Of a stretch of 57,904 nt of DNA, positions 19,774 through 26,931 are shown one piece after another. Each line of letters starts with the position of its first letter. Within the stretch, counting starts at the first letter, position 1. This DNA is from Mycolicibacterium chubuense. Lineage in GTDB: Bacteria; Actinomycetota; Actinomycetes; Mycobacteriales; Mycobacteriaceae. The notes under the pieces are model-generated. The model saw nothing but the letters and a program-made list of their open reading frames with translations, ran no database searches and was not told where the DNA came from. The position numbers and the translations under genes were made by a program. Location of the stretch: NCBI RefSeq assembly GCF_001044255.1, contig NZ_JYNX01000014.1:1-57904 (forward strand), given 5' to 3'.

Positions 19774-20619
19774 TCAGGGGTGGGAGTAGCCGGGCGGGTT
19801 CGCCGACTCCACCCAGAAGTCCACGCCGAGATCCGAGCCCGGCACGCAGTCGTACACCGACAGGTCCGTGACGCCGGATTCCAGCAGCACGTCCTCGCAC
19901 AGCAGCGTGTGGCCCGTGTAACTCGACGGTTTGGTCAGGATCGCGTACGCCGCATCGGAATACACCTCGGGCTTGCGGGACCGCTTCATCGACTCCTCAC
20001 CGCCGAGCAGGTTCTGCACCGCCGCCGTGGCCACCATCGTGCGCGGCCACAGCGTGTTCGAGGCGATGCCGGCCTCCTTCAACTCCTCGGCAATGCCCAA
20101 CGCGCACAGGGTCATTCCGAACTTCGCCATCATGTACGGCGTCGGCTTGAGCCACTTGGGCTCCAGCAGCACCGGCGGCGAGAGCGTCAAGATGTGCGGA
20201 TTCTCCCGGCCCTTCATGTGCGGAATACAGGCCTGCGACACCGCATAGGTGCCGCGCACCTGGATGCCGTTCATCAAATCGAAGCGCTTGAGCGGCACCT
20301 CCTCGATCGACCCGAGGTTGATCGCCGAGGCGTTGTTGACGCACATGTCGATGCCGCCGAACTGTTCGACCGCCGCCGCGACCGCCGCCGCCACCGAGTC
20401 CCCGTCGCGCACGTCGCCGACGATCGGCAACGCCTGGCCGCCGACCTCCTCGATCTCCTTGGCCGCGGTGTAGATGGTGCCCGGCAGCTTCGGATGCGGC
20501 TCAGCGGTCTTGGCGACCAGCGCGATGTTGGCGCCGTCGGCGGCGACCTTCTTGGCGATCGCCAGGCCGATTCCACGGCTGGCTCCGGAGATGAACATCG
20601 TTTTTCCCGCGAGTGACAT
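19774..20619 (-). CDS. Short-chain dehydrogenase/reductase (Rv3224-like)
   Basis: A 281-residue NAD(P)-dependent oxidoreductase of the HSDL2-like SDR group. Seen: the cofactor motif SGASRGIG (residues about 10-17), VNNAS, a catalytic serine in LTLSPP, and the YMMAK form of YxxxK. The C-terminal extension (VTDLSVYDCVPGSDLGVDFWVESANPPGY) is shared with Rv3224 and other long-chain-acyl-linked SDRs. Substrate unknown. The gene is followed by a large bidirectional hairpin and preceded, 10 bp away, by ybaK in the same direction, so the two form an operon. Confidence 0.93.
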   Translation of the reverse strand: MSLAGKTMFISGASRGIGLAIAKKVAADGANIALVAKTAEPHPKLPGTIYTAAKEIEEVGGQALPIVGDVRDGDSVAAAVAAAVEQFGGIDMCVNNASAINLGSIEEVPLKRFDLMNGIQVRGTYAVSQACIPHMKGRENPHILTLSPPVLLEPKWLKPTPYMMAKFGMTLCALGIAEELKEAGIASNTLWPRTMVATAAVQNLLGGEESMKRSRKPEVYSDAAYAILTKPSSYTGHTLLCEDVLLESGVTDLSVYDCVPGSDLGVDFWVESANPPGYSHP

Positions 20620-20629
20620 GGACCAGAGC

Positions 20630-21124
20630 TTAGGCGGCGGTGATCTCCGCGGTGACGGCGTTGGTCAGTCGCACCAGATCGCGCGGGTCCAGCGCGACGT
20701 CGAGGCCCCGCTTGCCGGCGCTGCACAGCACCCGGTCCCACTGCAGCGCTGAGGAGTCCACCACCGTCGGCAGCGGCTTGCGCTGACCGAGGGGCGAGAT
20801 GCCGCCCACCACGTACCCGGTCGAGCGTTGCGCGGCGGCCGGATCGGCCATCGTCGCCTTGGCCACCCCCAGCGCCGCCGCAGCCGCCTTCAGCGACAGC
20901 TTCGACGGCACCGGCAGCACGGCCACCCCCAGCCCGGTCGGCAGCGTCAGGACCAGCGTCTTGAAGATCTGCGCAGCCACGATCCCGTTGCGGGCGAGCT
21001 CGTCGACCGCCTCGTCGCCGAACGCCTCGGTGCGGGGATCGTGTCGGTAGGCCAGCACCTCGTGCGGGGCGCCGGCCGCCACCAGAGCCGCGATCGCCGG
21101 CGTCGCTGCGCGTGCCACCGGCAC
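20630..21124 (-). CDS. ybaK: Cys-tRNA(Pro)/Ala-tRNA-type deacylase, YbaK/EbsC family
   Basis: A 164-residue editing hydrolase that clears mischarged Cys-tRNAPro. Seen: RNGIVAAQIFKTLVLTL with the catalytic Lys, LPVPSKLSLKAAAAALG, and the GYVVGGISPLGQRKPLPTVVDSS signature. GTG 21124 gives MPVARAATPAIAALV, the expected length; a GTG two codons later and a much longer in-frame extension towards sigH are alternatives. The H37Rv counterpart is, as I recall, annotated as the fragments Rv3224A/B, whereas this copy is intact. Divergent from sigH. Confidence 0.9.
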   Translation of the reverse strand: MPVARAATPAIAALVAAGAPHEVLAYRHDPRTEAFGDEAVDELARNGIVAAQIFKTLVLTLPTGLGVAVLPVPSKLSLKAAAAALGVAKATMADPAAAQRSTGYVVGGISPLGQRKPLPTVVDSSALQWDRVLCSAGKRGLDVALDPRDLVRLTNAVTAEITAA

Positions 21125-21231
21125 AGAGTACGGGCGCGCCGGGGTGGGAACACGACCGGCGCCGACGCTGTTGATTCGAGACAGCTGTGATGGTGTTTCA
21201 GGCAGCAAGCGTTTGTCGTCGGTCTCGACCT

Positions 21232-21237
21232 CTAGGA
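21232..21237 (+). promoter_or_regulatory. Candidate -10 hexamer upstream of sigH
   Basis: TAGGAT fits TANNNT and would give a leader of roughly 105-110 nt. A TTGTCG lies 14 nt upstream, too close for a good -35. No convincing SigH autoregulatory GGAAYA-GTT pair was found at the right spacing. Confidence 0.25.
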
Positions 21238-21350
21238 TCAACAGAAGGGGATAGATGGTGCCAGCGTTGGCCGTGGAGGCCCCGTTGCGTCCGGTGATCA
21301 TGCCGGACCTTCTCAGTGGTGCCGTAAGAGAAGGGACGGTGTTCCCCAGG

Positions 21351-22016
21351 ATGACCGACACCGATGGGTTGGCCGCAGAGGCGACCCTCGATCCAGATCA
21401 GAACCCGGCGCGCGAGGAAACCGACGCCGAGTTGACCGCGCGCTTCGAGCGCGACGCCATTCCGATGCTCGATCAGCTCTACGGCGGTGCGCTGCGCATG
21501 ACGCGCAATCCCGCCGACGCCGAAGACCTGCTGCAGGAAACCATGGTCAAGGCCTACGCAGGATTCCGGTCCTTCCGCGAGGGCACCAACCTCAAGGCGT
21601 GGCTGTATCGCATCCTGACCAACACCTACATCAACAGCTACCGCAAGAAGCAACGCCAGCCCGCGGAGTATCCGACCGAGGAGATCACCGACTGGCAGCT
21701 CGCAGCCAACGCCGAGCACACCTCGACGGGGCTGCGTTCGGCCGAGGTCGAGGCGCTGGAGCTGCTGCCCGACAATGAGATCAAGGAAGCCCTGCAAGCC
21801 CTGCCCGAAGACTTTCGGATGGCGGTCTACTACGCCGACGTCGAGGGCTTCCCGTACAAGGAGATCGCCGAGATCATGGACACGCCGATTGGGACGGTGA
21901 TGTCGCGGCTGCACCGCGGCAGGCGCCAACTGCGCGAGTTGCTGGCCGATGTGGCCCGCGACCGCGGTTTCATCCGGGGCCAGCAGTCCGACGCACCGGA
22001 GGAGGTCACCTCATGA
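21351..22016 (+). CDS. sigH: ECF sigma factor SigH
   Basis: A 221-residue sigma factor controlling the oxidative and heat-stress regulon (thioredoxins, sigE, sigB). Seen: region 2 with [21 protein letters not shown] and [20 protein letters not shown], and region 4 with [49 protein letters not shown] 21351 gives MTDTDGL..., close to the M. tuberculosis N terminus; GTG/ATG codons upstream (21255, 21300) are in frame but unlikely. The stop overlaps the start of the cognate anti-sigma gene (ATGA), ensuring balanced synthesis. Extremely similar to Rv3223c. Confidence 0.97.
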   Translation: MTDTDGLAAEATLDPDQNPAREETDAELTARFERDAIPMLDQLYGGALRMTRNPADAEDLLQETMVKAYAGFRSFREGTNLKAWLYRILTNTYINSYRKKQRQPAEYPTEEITDWQLAANAEHTSTGLRSAEVEALELLPDNEIKEALQALPEDFRMAVYYADVEGFPYKEIAEIMDTPIGTVMSRLHRGRRQLRELLADVARDRGFIRGQQSDAPEEVTS

Positions 22017-22327
22017 GCGGCACGCCGAACAGCCCCGACGAGGAACGCTGGAGCCCGCCCATCGGGCCGATCGACCCCGAGCACCCCGAGTGCGCCGCGG
22101 TGATCGCCGAGGTGTGGACGCTGCTCGACGGTGAGTGCACCGTCGAGACCCGCGACCGCCTGCGTCAGCACCTCGAAGAGTGCCCGACCTGCCTTCGTCA
22201 CTACGGCATCGAGGAGCGGGTCAAGCACCTGATCGCCACCAAGTGCAGCGGCGAGCGGGCCCCCGATGGCCTCCGCGAGCGGCTTCGCGTACAGATCAGC
22301 CGCACCACGATCATCCGCGGCGGCTGA
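22013..22327 (+). CDS. rshA: Mycothiol-system zinc-binding anti-sigma factor RshA (RsrA family)
   Basis: A 104-residue redox-sensing inhibitor of SigH. Seen: the ZAS motif H53-LEE-C57-PT-C60 (HxxxCxxC), plus upstream C27 and C42, one of which may be the fourth zinc ligand. In reduced form it binds SigH; disulphide formation releases it. The start overlaps the sigH stop. An intrinsic terminator lies 13 nt after the stop. Homologue of Rv3221A. Confidence 0.95.
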   Translation: MSGTPNSPDEERWSPPIGPIDPEHPECAAVIAEVWTLLDGECTVETRDRLRQHLEECPTCLRHYGIEERVKHLIATKCSGERAPDGLRERLRVQISRTTIIRGG

Positions 22328-22339
22328 CGCCGCAACGAG

Positions 22340-22374
22340 AAACCGCCCGGCTTCGCGAGAAGTCCGGGCGGTTT
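22340..22374 (+). terminator. Intrinsic-type terminator after sigH-rshA
   Basis: Perfect 11-bp stem AAACCGCCCGG/CCGGGCGGTTT with a 13-nt loop, extended outward by AACGA/TCGTT around one mismatch, followed by a weak T-rich tail. It also lies at the 3' side of the opposite-strand bL37 gene, so it may serve both. Confidence 0.8.
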
Positions 22375-22390
22375 GTCGTTGAAGCAGGGG

Positions 22391-22483
22391 TCAGCGCACT
22401 GACTTCGAACCGCAGTTGGGTCGCTTGCCGTGGTTGGCCTTGCTGTGCTTCCGATCGCGCTTCTTGCGGCCACGCTTGGCCAT
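22391..22483 (-). CDS. 50S ribosomal protein bL37 (30 codons)
   Basis: A very short gene on the minus strand: the product begins MAKRGRKKRDRKHSKANHGK and ends RPNCGSKSVR, 30 residues, highly basic. Known: M. smegmatis 70S structures revealed a tiny mycobacterial protein, bL37, with this sequence pattern (my recollection). Seen: a strong GGAGGTGG ribosome site 4 nt before the ATG. It is easily missed by gene callers because of its length. It sits between rshA and TB7.3, facing the sigH operon terminator. The residues after RPN may be strain-specific. Confidence 0.85.
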   Translation of the reverse strand: MAKRGRKKRDRKHSKANHGKRPNCGSKSVR

Positions 22484-22604
22484 GATCCACCTCCGAATTA
22501 CTCAACTGATTGCCGCCATTGTCTCACGGACCGGTTGATGCTCTGTCCACAGCGTCGTGTGGTTCGATAGACGCCTACAACGTCGGTGAATGAGTGGGGT
22601 GAAG

Positions 22605-22820
22605 ATGGCCGAGGACGTTCGCGCGGAAATCGTGGCCAGTGTGCTCGAGGTCGTGGTCAGCGAGGGCGATCAGATCGGTGAAGGCGACACCCTGGTGCTG
22701 CTCGAATCGATGAAGATGGAGATCCCCGTGCTCGCCGAGGTCGCCGGAACCGTGAGCAAGGTCAGTGTCTCGGTCGGTGACGTCATTCAGGCCGGCGACC
22801 TCATCGCGGTCATCAGTTAG
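22605..22820 (+). CDS. Biotinylated biotin/lipoyl-attachment protein TB7.3
   Basis: A 71-residue single biotinyl domain, homologous to Rv3221c. Seen: ESMKME with biotinyl-lysine K37 in the centre and the symmetrical beta-hammerhead halves (AEIVASVLEVVVSEGDQIGEGD and AEVAGTVSKVSVSVGDVIQAGD). A free-standing carrier: its carboxylase partner is unknown. ATG 22605 matches the known N terminus MAEDVRAEIV. It precedes pdtaS by 13 bp and is probably co-transcribed with it. Confidence 0.95.
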   Translation: MAEDVRAEIVASVLEVVVSEGDQIGEGDTLVLLESMKMEIPVLAEVAGTVSKVSVSVGDVIQAGDLIAVIS

Positions 22821-22833
22821 CCCCCAGTAGGTC

Positions 22834-24324
22834 ATGTCCACACTCGGTGACCTGCTCGCCGAGCACACCGTCCTGCCCGGCAACGCCGTCGACCACCTGC
22901 ATGCCGTGGTGGGCGAATGGCAGCTTCTGGCCGACCTGTCGTTCGCCGACTTCCTGATGTGGGTGCGCCGCGACGACGGTCAGGTGGTGTGCGTGGCGCA
23001 GGTCCGGCCGAACACGGCGCCGACGGTGCTGCTCGCCGACGCGGTGGGCACCGTCGCGCAGTCCGCCGAGGTGCCGATCATCGCCGCGGCGTTCGACTCC
23101 GGCGACATCGGGCGCGCGACGATCGAGGGCAGCGATGCCGGACCCGGGCTCAACGTGGAGGCCGTTCCGGTGCGCTACGGCGTCGACGTCGTCGCGGTCC
23201 TGACCCACCAGACGTCCCTGGCCCCGCGCCAGGCGAGCCCGCTGGAGGCCGCCTACGTCGACTGCGCGGCCGACCTGCTGCTGATGCTGTCGGAGGGCAC
23301 GTTCCCCAACGTCGGGGATCTCGCGATGTCGCGGTCGAGCCCGCGGGTGGGTGACGGATTCATCCGGCTCGACGAGGCCGGGGTGGTCACCTTCGCCAGC
23401 CCGAACGCCATCTCGGCGTATCACCGGATGGGTCTGACGGCCGAACTCGAGGGCCACAACCTGGTCACCGTCACCCGGCCGTTGATCTCCGACCCGTTCG
23501 AGGCGCAGGAGCTCGCCAACCACGTCCGCGACTCGCTGGCCGGTGGATCGAGCATGCGGATGGAGGTCGACGCCGGCGGTGCCGCGGTTCTGCTGCGCAC
23601 GCTGCCGTTGGCCGTGCACGGCCAGGCCGTGGGCGCCGCGGTGCTCATCCGTGACGTCACCGAGGTCAAACGCCGCGACCGGGCGCTGCTGTCCAAGGAC
23701 GCGACGATCCGGGAGATCCATCACCGGGTGAAGAACAACCTGCAGACCGTCGCCGCTCTGCTGAGATTGCAGGCGCGCCGGACCACCAACGCCGAGGGCC
23801 GCGAGGCGCTCATCGAATCCGTGCGCCGGGTGTCGTCGATCGCGCTGGTGCACGACGCCCTGTCGATGTCGGTGGACGAGGAGGTCAACCTCGACGAGGT
23901 GATCGACCGGATCCTGCCGATCATGAACGACGTGGCCACCGTCGATTCCCCGATCCGCATCAACCGGCAGGGGGAGCTGGGTGTCCTCGACGCCGACCGC
24001 GCGACCGCGCTGATCATGGTGATCACCGAACTGGTGCAGAACGCCATCGAGCACGCCTTCGACGCCTCGACCGCGGCCGGCTGCGTGACCATCAGGTCCG
24101 AGCGGTCGGCCCGGTGGCTCGACGTGGTGGTCCACGACGACGGGCGGGGACTGCCCGACGGATTCAGCCTGGAGAAGTCCGACCGCCTCGGTCTGCAGAT
24201 CGTGCGAACCCTCGTGTCCGCCGAACTCGACGGATCATTGGGAATGCACGATGTCCCGACCGGCGGCACCGACGTGGTGCTGCGTGTGCCGATCGGCCGA
24301 CGTGGCAGAACGAGCCAATTCTGA
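22834..24324 (+). CDS. pdtaS: Two-component sensor histidine kinase PdtaS
   Basis: A 496-residue soluble kinase without membrane segments, matching Rv3220c. Seen: an N-terminal GAF-like domain (about 1-150), a PAS domain (about 170-285), then HisKA_2 with IREIHHRVKNNLQTVAALLRLQARR (phosphoacceptor His in H296/H297) and an HATPase domain with ELVQNAIEHAF and DDGRGLPDGF. Known: it phosphorylates the ANTAR antiterminator PdtaR, which is encoded elsewhere; the ANTAR regulator is not in this window. Signals reported include copper and nitric oxide. Convergent with whiB1, separated by a terminator stem. Confidence 0.95.
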   Translation: MSTLGDLLAEHTVLPGNAVDHLHAVVGEWQLLADLSFADFLMWVRRDDGQVVCVAQVRPNTAPTVLLADAVGTVAQSAEVPIIAAAFDSGDIGRATIEGSDAGPGLNVEAVPVRYGVDVVAVLTHQTSLAPRQASPLEAAYVDCAADLLLMLSEGTFPNVGDLAMSRSSPRVGDGFIRLDEAGVVTFASPNAISAYHRMGLTAELEGHNLVTVTRPLISDPFEAQELANHVRDSLAGGSSMRMEVDAGGAAVLLRTLPLAVHGQAVGAAVLIRDVTEVKRRDRALLSKDATIREIHHRVKNNLQTVAALLRLQARRTTNAEGREALIESVRRVSSIALVHDALSMSVDEEVNLDEVIDRILPIMNDVATVDSPIRINRQGELGVLDADRATALIMVITELVQNAIEHAFDASTAAGCVTIRSERSARWLDVVVHDDGRGLPDGFSLEKSDRLGLQIVRTLVSAELDGSLGMHDVPTGGTDVVLRVPIGRRGRTSQF

Positions 24325-24400
24325 CCAATCGCTGTGCCTGGCCCGCGAATTCGAGCGTTCGCAATCGGGACAGTTTTTGTGTAATTCAGTTCACACAGTT

Positions 24401-24427
24401 ACGGCCCCGACATTTCGTCGGGGCCGT
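24401..24427. terminator. Bidirectional terminator between pdtaS and whiB1
   Basis: Perfect 11-bp stem ACGGCCCCGAC/GTCGGGGCCGT with a 5-nt loop, located between converging genes. Confidence 0.8.
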
Positions 24428-24449
24428 CACCAGTTGATGCGGAACGCGA

Positions 24450-24704
24450 TCAGACTCCGGAGCGCGCCTTGGTCCGCGCGTTGCGGCGCTTCAGGGCGCG
24501 ACGCTCGTCCTCGCTCATGCCGCCCCACACGCCCGCGTCCTGTCCGGACTCCAAAGCCCAGCTCAGGCACTCCGCAGTCACCGGGCAGCGATTGCAGACG
24601 AGCTTCGCGTCAGCGATCTGGGCAAGGGCCGGGCCGCTGTTCCCCACCGGGAAGAACAGTTCCGGATCCTCGTCGCGACAGACCGCCTTGTGGCGCCAAT
24701 CCAT
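24450..24704 (-). CDS. whiB1: [4Fe-4S] transcription factor WhiB1
   Basis: An 84-residue NO-sensitive iron-sulfur regulator, essential in M. tuberculosis, that binds sigma-A region 4. Seen: cluster ligands C9, C37, C40 and C46, the GVWGGMSEDER turn and the basic C-terminal DNA-binding tail RRALKRRNARTKAR. AAGGAG is placed before the ATG. The upstream region carries a TTGACA -35 and a CRP-like site (see separate entries), and a small stem-loop (24724-24741) just ahead of the ribosome site. Confidence 0.98.
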   Translation of the reverse strand: MDWRHKAVCRDEDPELFFPVGNSGPALAQIADAKLVCNRCPVTAECLSWALESGQDAGVWGGMSEDERRALKRRNARTKARSGV

Positions 24705-24962
24705 GAGTCCTACTCCTTTTCGTGTGCGCAGCGAAGCGCACGAGCTTTACTTCGGCTGTTAACGCAAGCGCTCCAAATGTTTCAGCGCTGTTGCATCCGA
24801 TGCTTTCACAGGCTGAACAGATGTCAATAGCAGTTCGTTAACACGTGGGCTATCTCACTACGTCGGACCGTTACCGATCCCTCTATCCGGTTGTACTACA
24901 CTCAATCCACCTGCGCCCATATCTGGGAGTGTGACGTCACAATTTCCGGGTCGCGGTGCAGG
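24705..24962 (-). promoter_or_regulatory. whiB1 promoter region with CRP (Cmr-type) site
   Basis: On the minus strand AGTGAGATAGCCCACG (24844-24859) matches the CRP/Rv3676 site I recall for the M. tuberculosis whiB1 promoter. TTGACA lies at 24822-24827, and a start near 24792 would put the CRP site at about -59. A stem GTGCGC/GCGCAC (24724-24741) is in the leader. A perfect 12-bp palindrome TGTGACGTCACA is at 24930-24941. Confidence 0.6.
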
Positions 24963-25928
24963 TCAGAGGTGTTCTGGCCGAGATTTCGGGGGCGGGGCCA
25001 CGACACCGAGAGCATCCGGCACCGCGACGAACTCCATCTTTTCGCGCGGGCCGATGAAATCGCCGTCGATCTGGCATGCCACCGGTCGGTCACTGGTCAC
25101 CGTCAGCCACGGCAGGTCGTCGTCTCGCACCAGATGCCGGGCTTTCAGCCGCGGATTTCGTGACAGCATCTGCCGAACCAGGCCCAAGTTGGCCCACACG
25201 TTCATGCTCGTGGTCGCGAACACCCCGAGGCCGGTCTCGAAGGTGGTGTCGGGGTTCGTCCACACCGGGCGGGCGTTGGCGTAGGTCCACGGACTCGAGT
25301 TCGACACGAACGCGAAGTGCACGCCGGTGACCGGGTCCCGGTCGGGCAGGTGCAGCGTCAGCGTCGGTTCCGCCCGGGCGCTGGCCAGCACCTCACGGAT
25401 CGCGACCCGGATGTAGCGCGAGGCGGTGACCTTGCGTCCCTTGGCGCGCTGCTCCTCGACTGCGGCGACGACGTCGCCGTCCACGCCCATGCCCGCGGTG
25501 AACACCGCCCAGCGCTCCTTGCAGTCCATCAACCCGATGCGCCGCCACGTGCGGGTGCGCCGGAACTCCGAGAGCAGATCGACGAGCTGGTTGGTGGCCT
25601 CGAGTGGATCTGGGCTGATGCCGAGCGCGCGGGCGAACACGTTGGCCGACCCGCCGGGGACCACACCGACGGCGGGGCCGGCGTTCGATGGTCCGAGCTC
25701 CCCGAGGACGCCGTTGACGACCTCGTTCACGGTGCCGTCGCCGCCGTGCACGATCAGCACGTCGACTCCGCGTCGGGCGGCGTCACCGGCGATCTCGATC
25801 GCGTGGCCACGATGGTCGGTGTGCACGACGGTCAGCCGGGTCCGGCTCTCCAGGGCGTGGGCCAGCAGGTCGCGGCCCGCCCGCGTCGTCGACGTCGCAT
25901 TCGGGTTCACGATCAGCACGGCACGCAC
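24963..25928 (-). CDS. Diacylglycerol kinase-like lipid kinase (Rv3218-like)
   Basis: A 321-residue member of the DAGK catalytic-domain family. Seen: MRAVLIVNPNATSTTRAGRD, the nucleotide-binding GGDGT (62-66) followed by VNEV, and VGVVPGGSANVFARALG. Later strands contain GVDGDVVAAVE and a C-terminal IDGDFIG. Lipid phosphorylation is expected; the exact lipid is unknown. The start is GTG 25928. A -10 like TAGGCT (25937-25942, minus strand) overlaps the stop of the lysR gene immediately upstream, so the gene may have its own nearly leaderless promoter. Confidence 0.9.
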   Translation of the reverse strand: MRAVLIVNPNATSTTRAGRDLLAHALESRTRLTVVHTDHRGHAIEIAGDAARRGVDVLIVHGGDGTVNEVVNGVLGELGPSNAGPAVGVVPGGSANVFARALGISPDPLEATNQLVDLLSEFRRTRTWRRIGLMDCKERWAVFTAGMGVDGDVVAAVEEQRAKGRKVTASRYIRVAIREVLASARAEPTLTLHLPDRDPVTGVHFAFVSNSSPWTYANARPVWTNPDTTFETGLGVFATTSMNVWANLGLVRQMLSRNPRLKARHLVRDDDLPWLTVTSDRPVACQIDGDFIGPREKMEFVAVPDALGVVAPPPKSRPEHL

Positions 25929-25936
25929 GAGGGGTG

Positions 25937-25942
25937 AGCCTA
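25937..25942 (-). promoter_or_regulatory. Possible -10 of the lipid kinase gene inside the lysR stop
   Basis: Minus-strand TAGGCT ends 8 nt before GTG 25928. Its first three bases are the lysR TAG stop codon. Confidence 0.35.
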
Positions 25943-26854
25943 TCCGGATTCGTCGACCGCGATCTGCCGCAGCACGCTGATCACGTTGCCGATCAGCGGG
26001 TTGTCGGCCTCGGACACCCCCGAGCCCGCCGAACGCGTCGCGGCCAGCAGGTCGACGCCCAGGGTCGTCGGCAGCAGCGGGCGGTAGCGGACGCCCGCGA
26101 TGTCCAGCGCGGCGCTCGGAGCCGGCACGATCGCCACACCGAGACCGGCGGCGACGAGCGTCACCAGCGTCGAGGTCTCCGTCACCTCATGGCGCACGGT
26201 CGGGACGAAGCCCGCGTCGGCGCACGCGGCCGCGACGATGCTGCTCATCACCGATCGGCCGTTGCCGGCGTGCGCGACGAACGCCTCCTGCCGCAGGTCG
26301 GCCACCGTCAGCGTGTCTCGCGCCGCCAGCGGGTGGTCCGCGGGCAGCACGGCCAGCAGAGGGTCGCGGCGGATCGTCTCGACGTCGATGCCGGGGTGAT
26401 CGACCGGCGGCCGCAGCAGCGCCACGTCGATGGCGCCACTGTGCAGCGCGGTCAACTGGGCCGGCGCCAGCATCTCGCCGCGGACGCTGACCTCGACGCG
26501 GGGCAGGGTCTCGCGCAACGCGCGCACCAGCTGCGGCAGCAGCGAGTAGGTCGCCGAGCCGACGCAGCCGATGGTCAGCCGGCCCTCCTGCCCGGCGTGG
26601 ATCCGCCGCGCCTGCTCGGCGGCGTCGTCCACCTCGTCGAGGACCGCGATCGCGCGCCGCAGATACGCCCGGCCCGCGGCGGTGAGCTCGACCGAGCGGG
26701 TGGTGCGGATGAGCAGGTCGACGCCGAGCTCTTGCTCGAGGTGGCGGATCTGCTGCGACAGCGGCGGCTGCGCGATGTGCAGGCGTTGCGCAGCACGGCC
26801 GAAGTGCAGCTCCTCGGCGACCGCGCGGAAATAGCGGAGGTGGCGCAACTCCAT
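25940..26854 (-). CDS. LysR-type regulator of the pcaFDIJ operon (CatR/PcaQ-like)
   Basis: 304 residues. Seen: the LTTR winged helix at the N terminus (MELRHLRYFRAVAEELHFGRAAQRLHIAQPPLSQQIRHLEQELG, helix-turn-helix about 18-37) and a periplasmic-binding-like effector domain (about 90-295). It is divergent from pcaF with 77 bp between the start codons, the usual LTTR arrangement. ATG 26854 is chosen because a TAAACT -10 ends exactly 7 nt before it on the minus strand. The effector is probably a pathway intermediate such as protocatechuate, beta-ketoadipate or muconate (inference). Confidence 0.88.
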   Translation of the reverse strand: MELRHLRYFRAVAEELHFGRAAQRLHIAQPPLSQQIRHLEQELGVDLLIRTTRSVELTAAGRAYLRRAIAVLDEVDDAAEQARRIHAGQEGRLTIGCVGSATYSLLPQLVRALRETLPRVEVSVRGEMLAPAQLTALHSGAIDVALLRPPVDHPGIDVETIRRDPLLAVLPADHPLAARDTLTVADLRQEAFVAHAGNGRSVMSSIVAAACADAGFVPTVRHEVTETSTLVTLVAAGLGVAIVPAPSAALDIAGVRYRPLLPTTLGVDLLAATRSAGSGVSEADNPLIGNVISVLRQIAVDESG

Positions 26855-26931
26855 GACCAAGAGTTTAGAGCTCTCAATCATCGGCATTTGGGTATTTCTC
26901 TTTACTGAGTCGCGGACCTAGCGTGGAACGC
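26855..26931. promoter_or_regulatory. Divergent lysR/pcaF promoter region with two leaderless -10 elements
   Basis: Minus-strand TAAACT (26862-26867) ends 7 nt before the lysR ATG, and plus-strand TAGCGT (26919-26924) ends 7 nt before the pcaF ATG. Between them CAAT-N7-ATTTG (from 26875) is a weak dyad that could be the LysR site. Confidence 0.5.

Noticed and set aside
21240-21300. SigH autoregulatory promoter (GGAAYA...GTT) before sigH
   Set aside because: GGGATA and GTT are present but the spacing (11 or 36 nt) does not fit the 16-20 nt expected.
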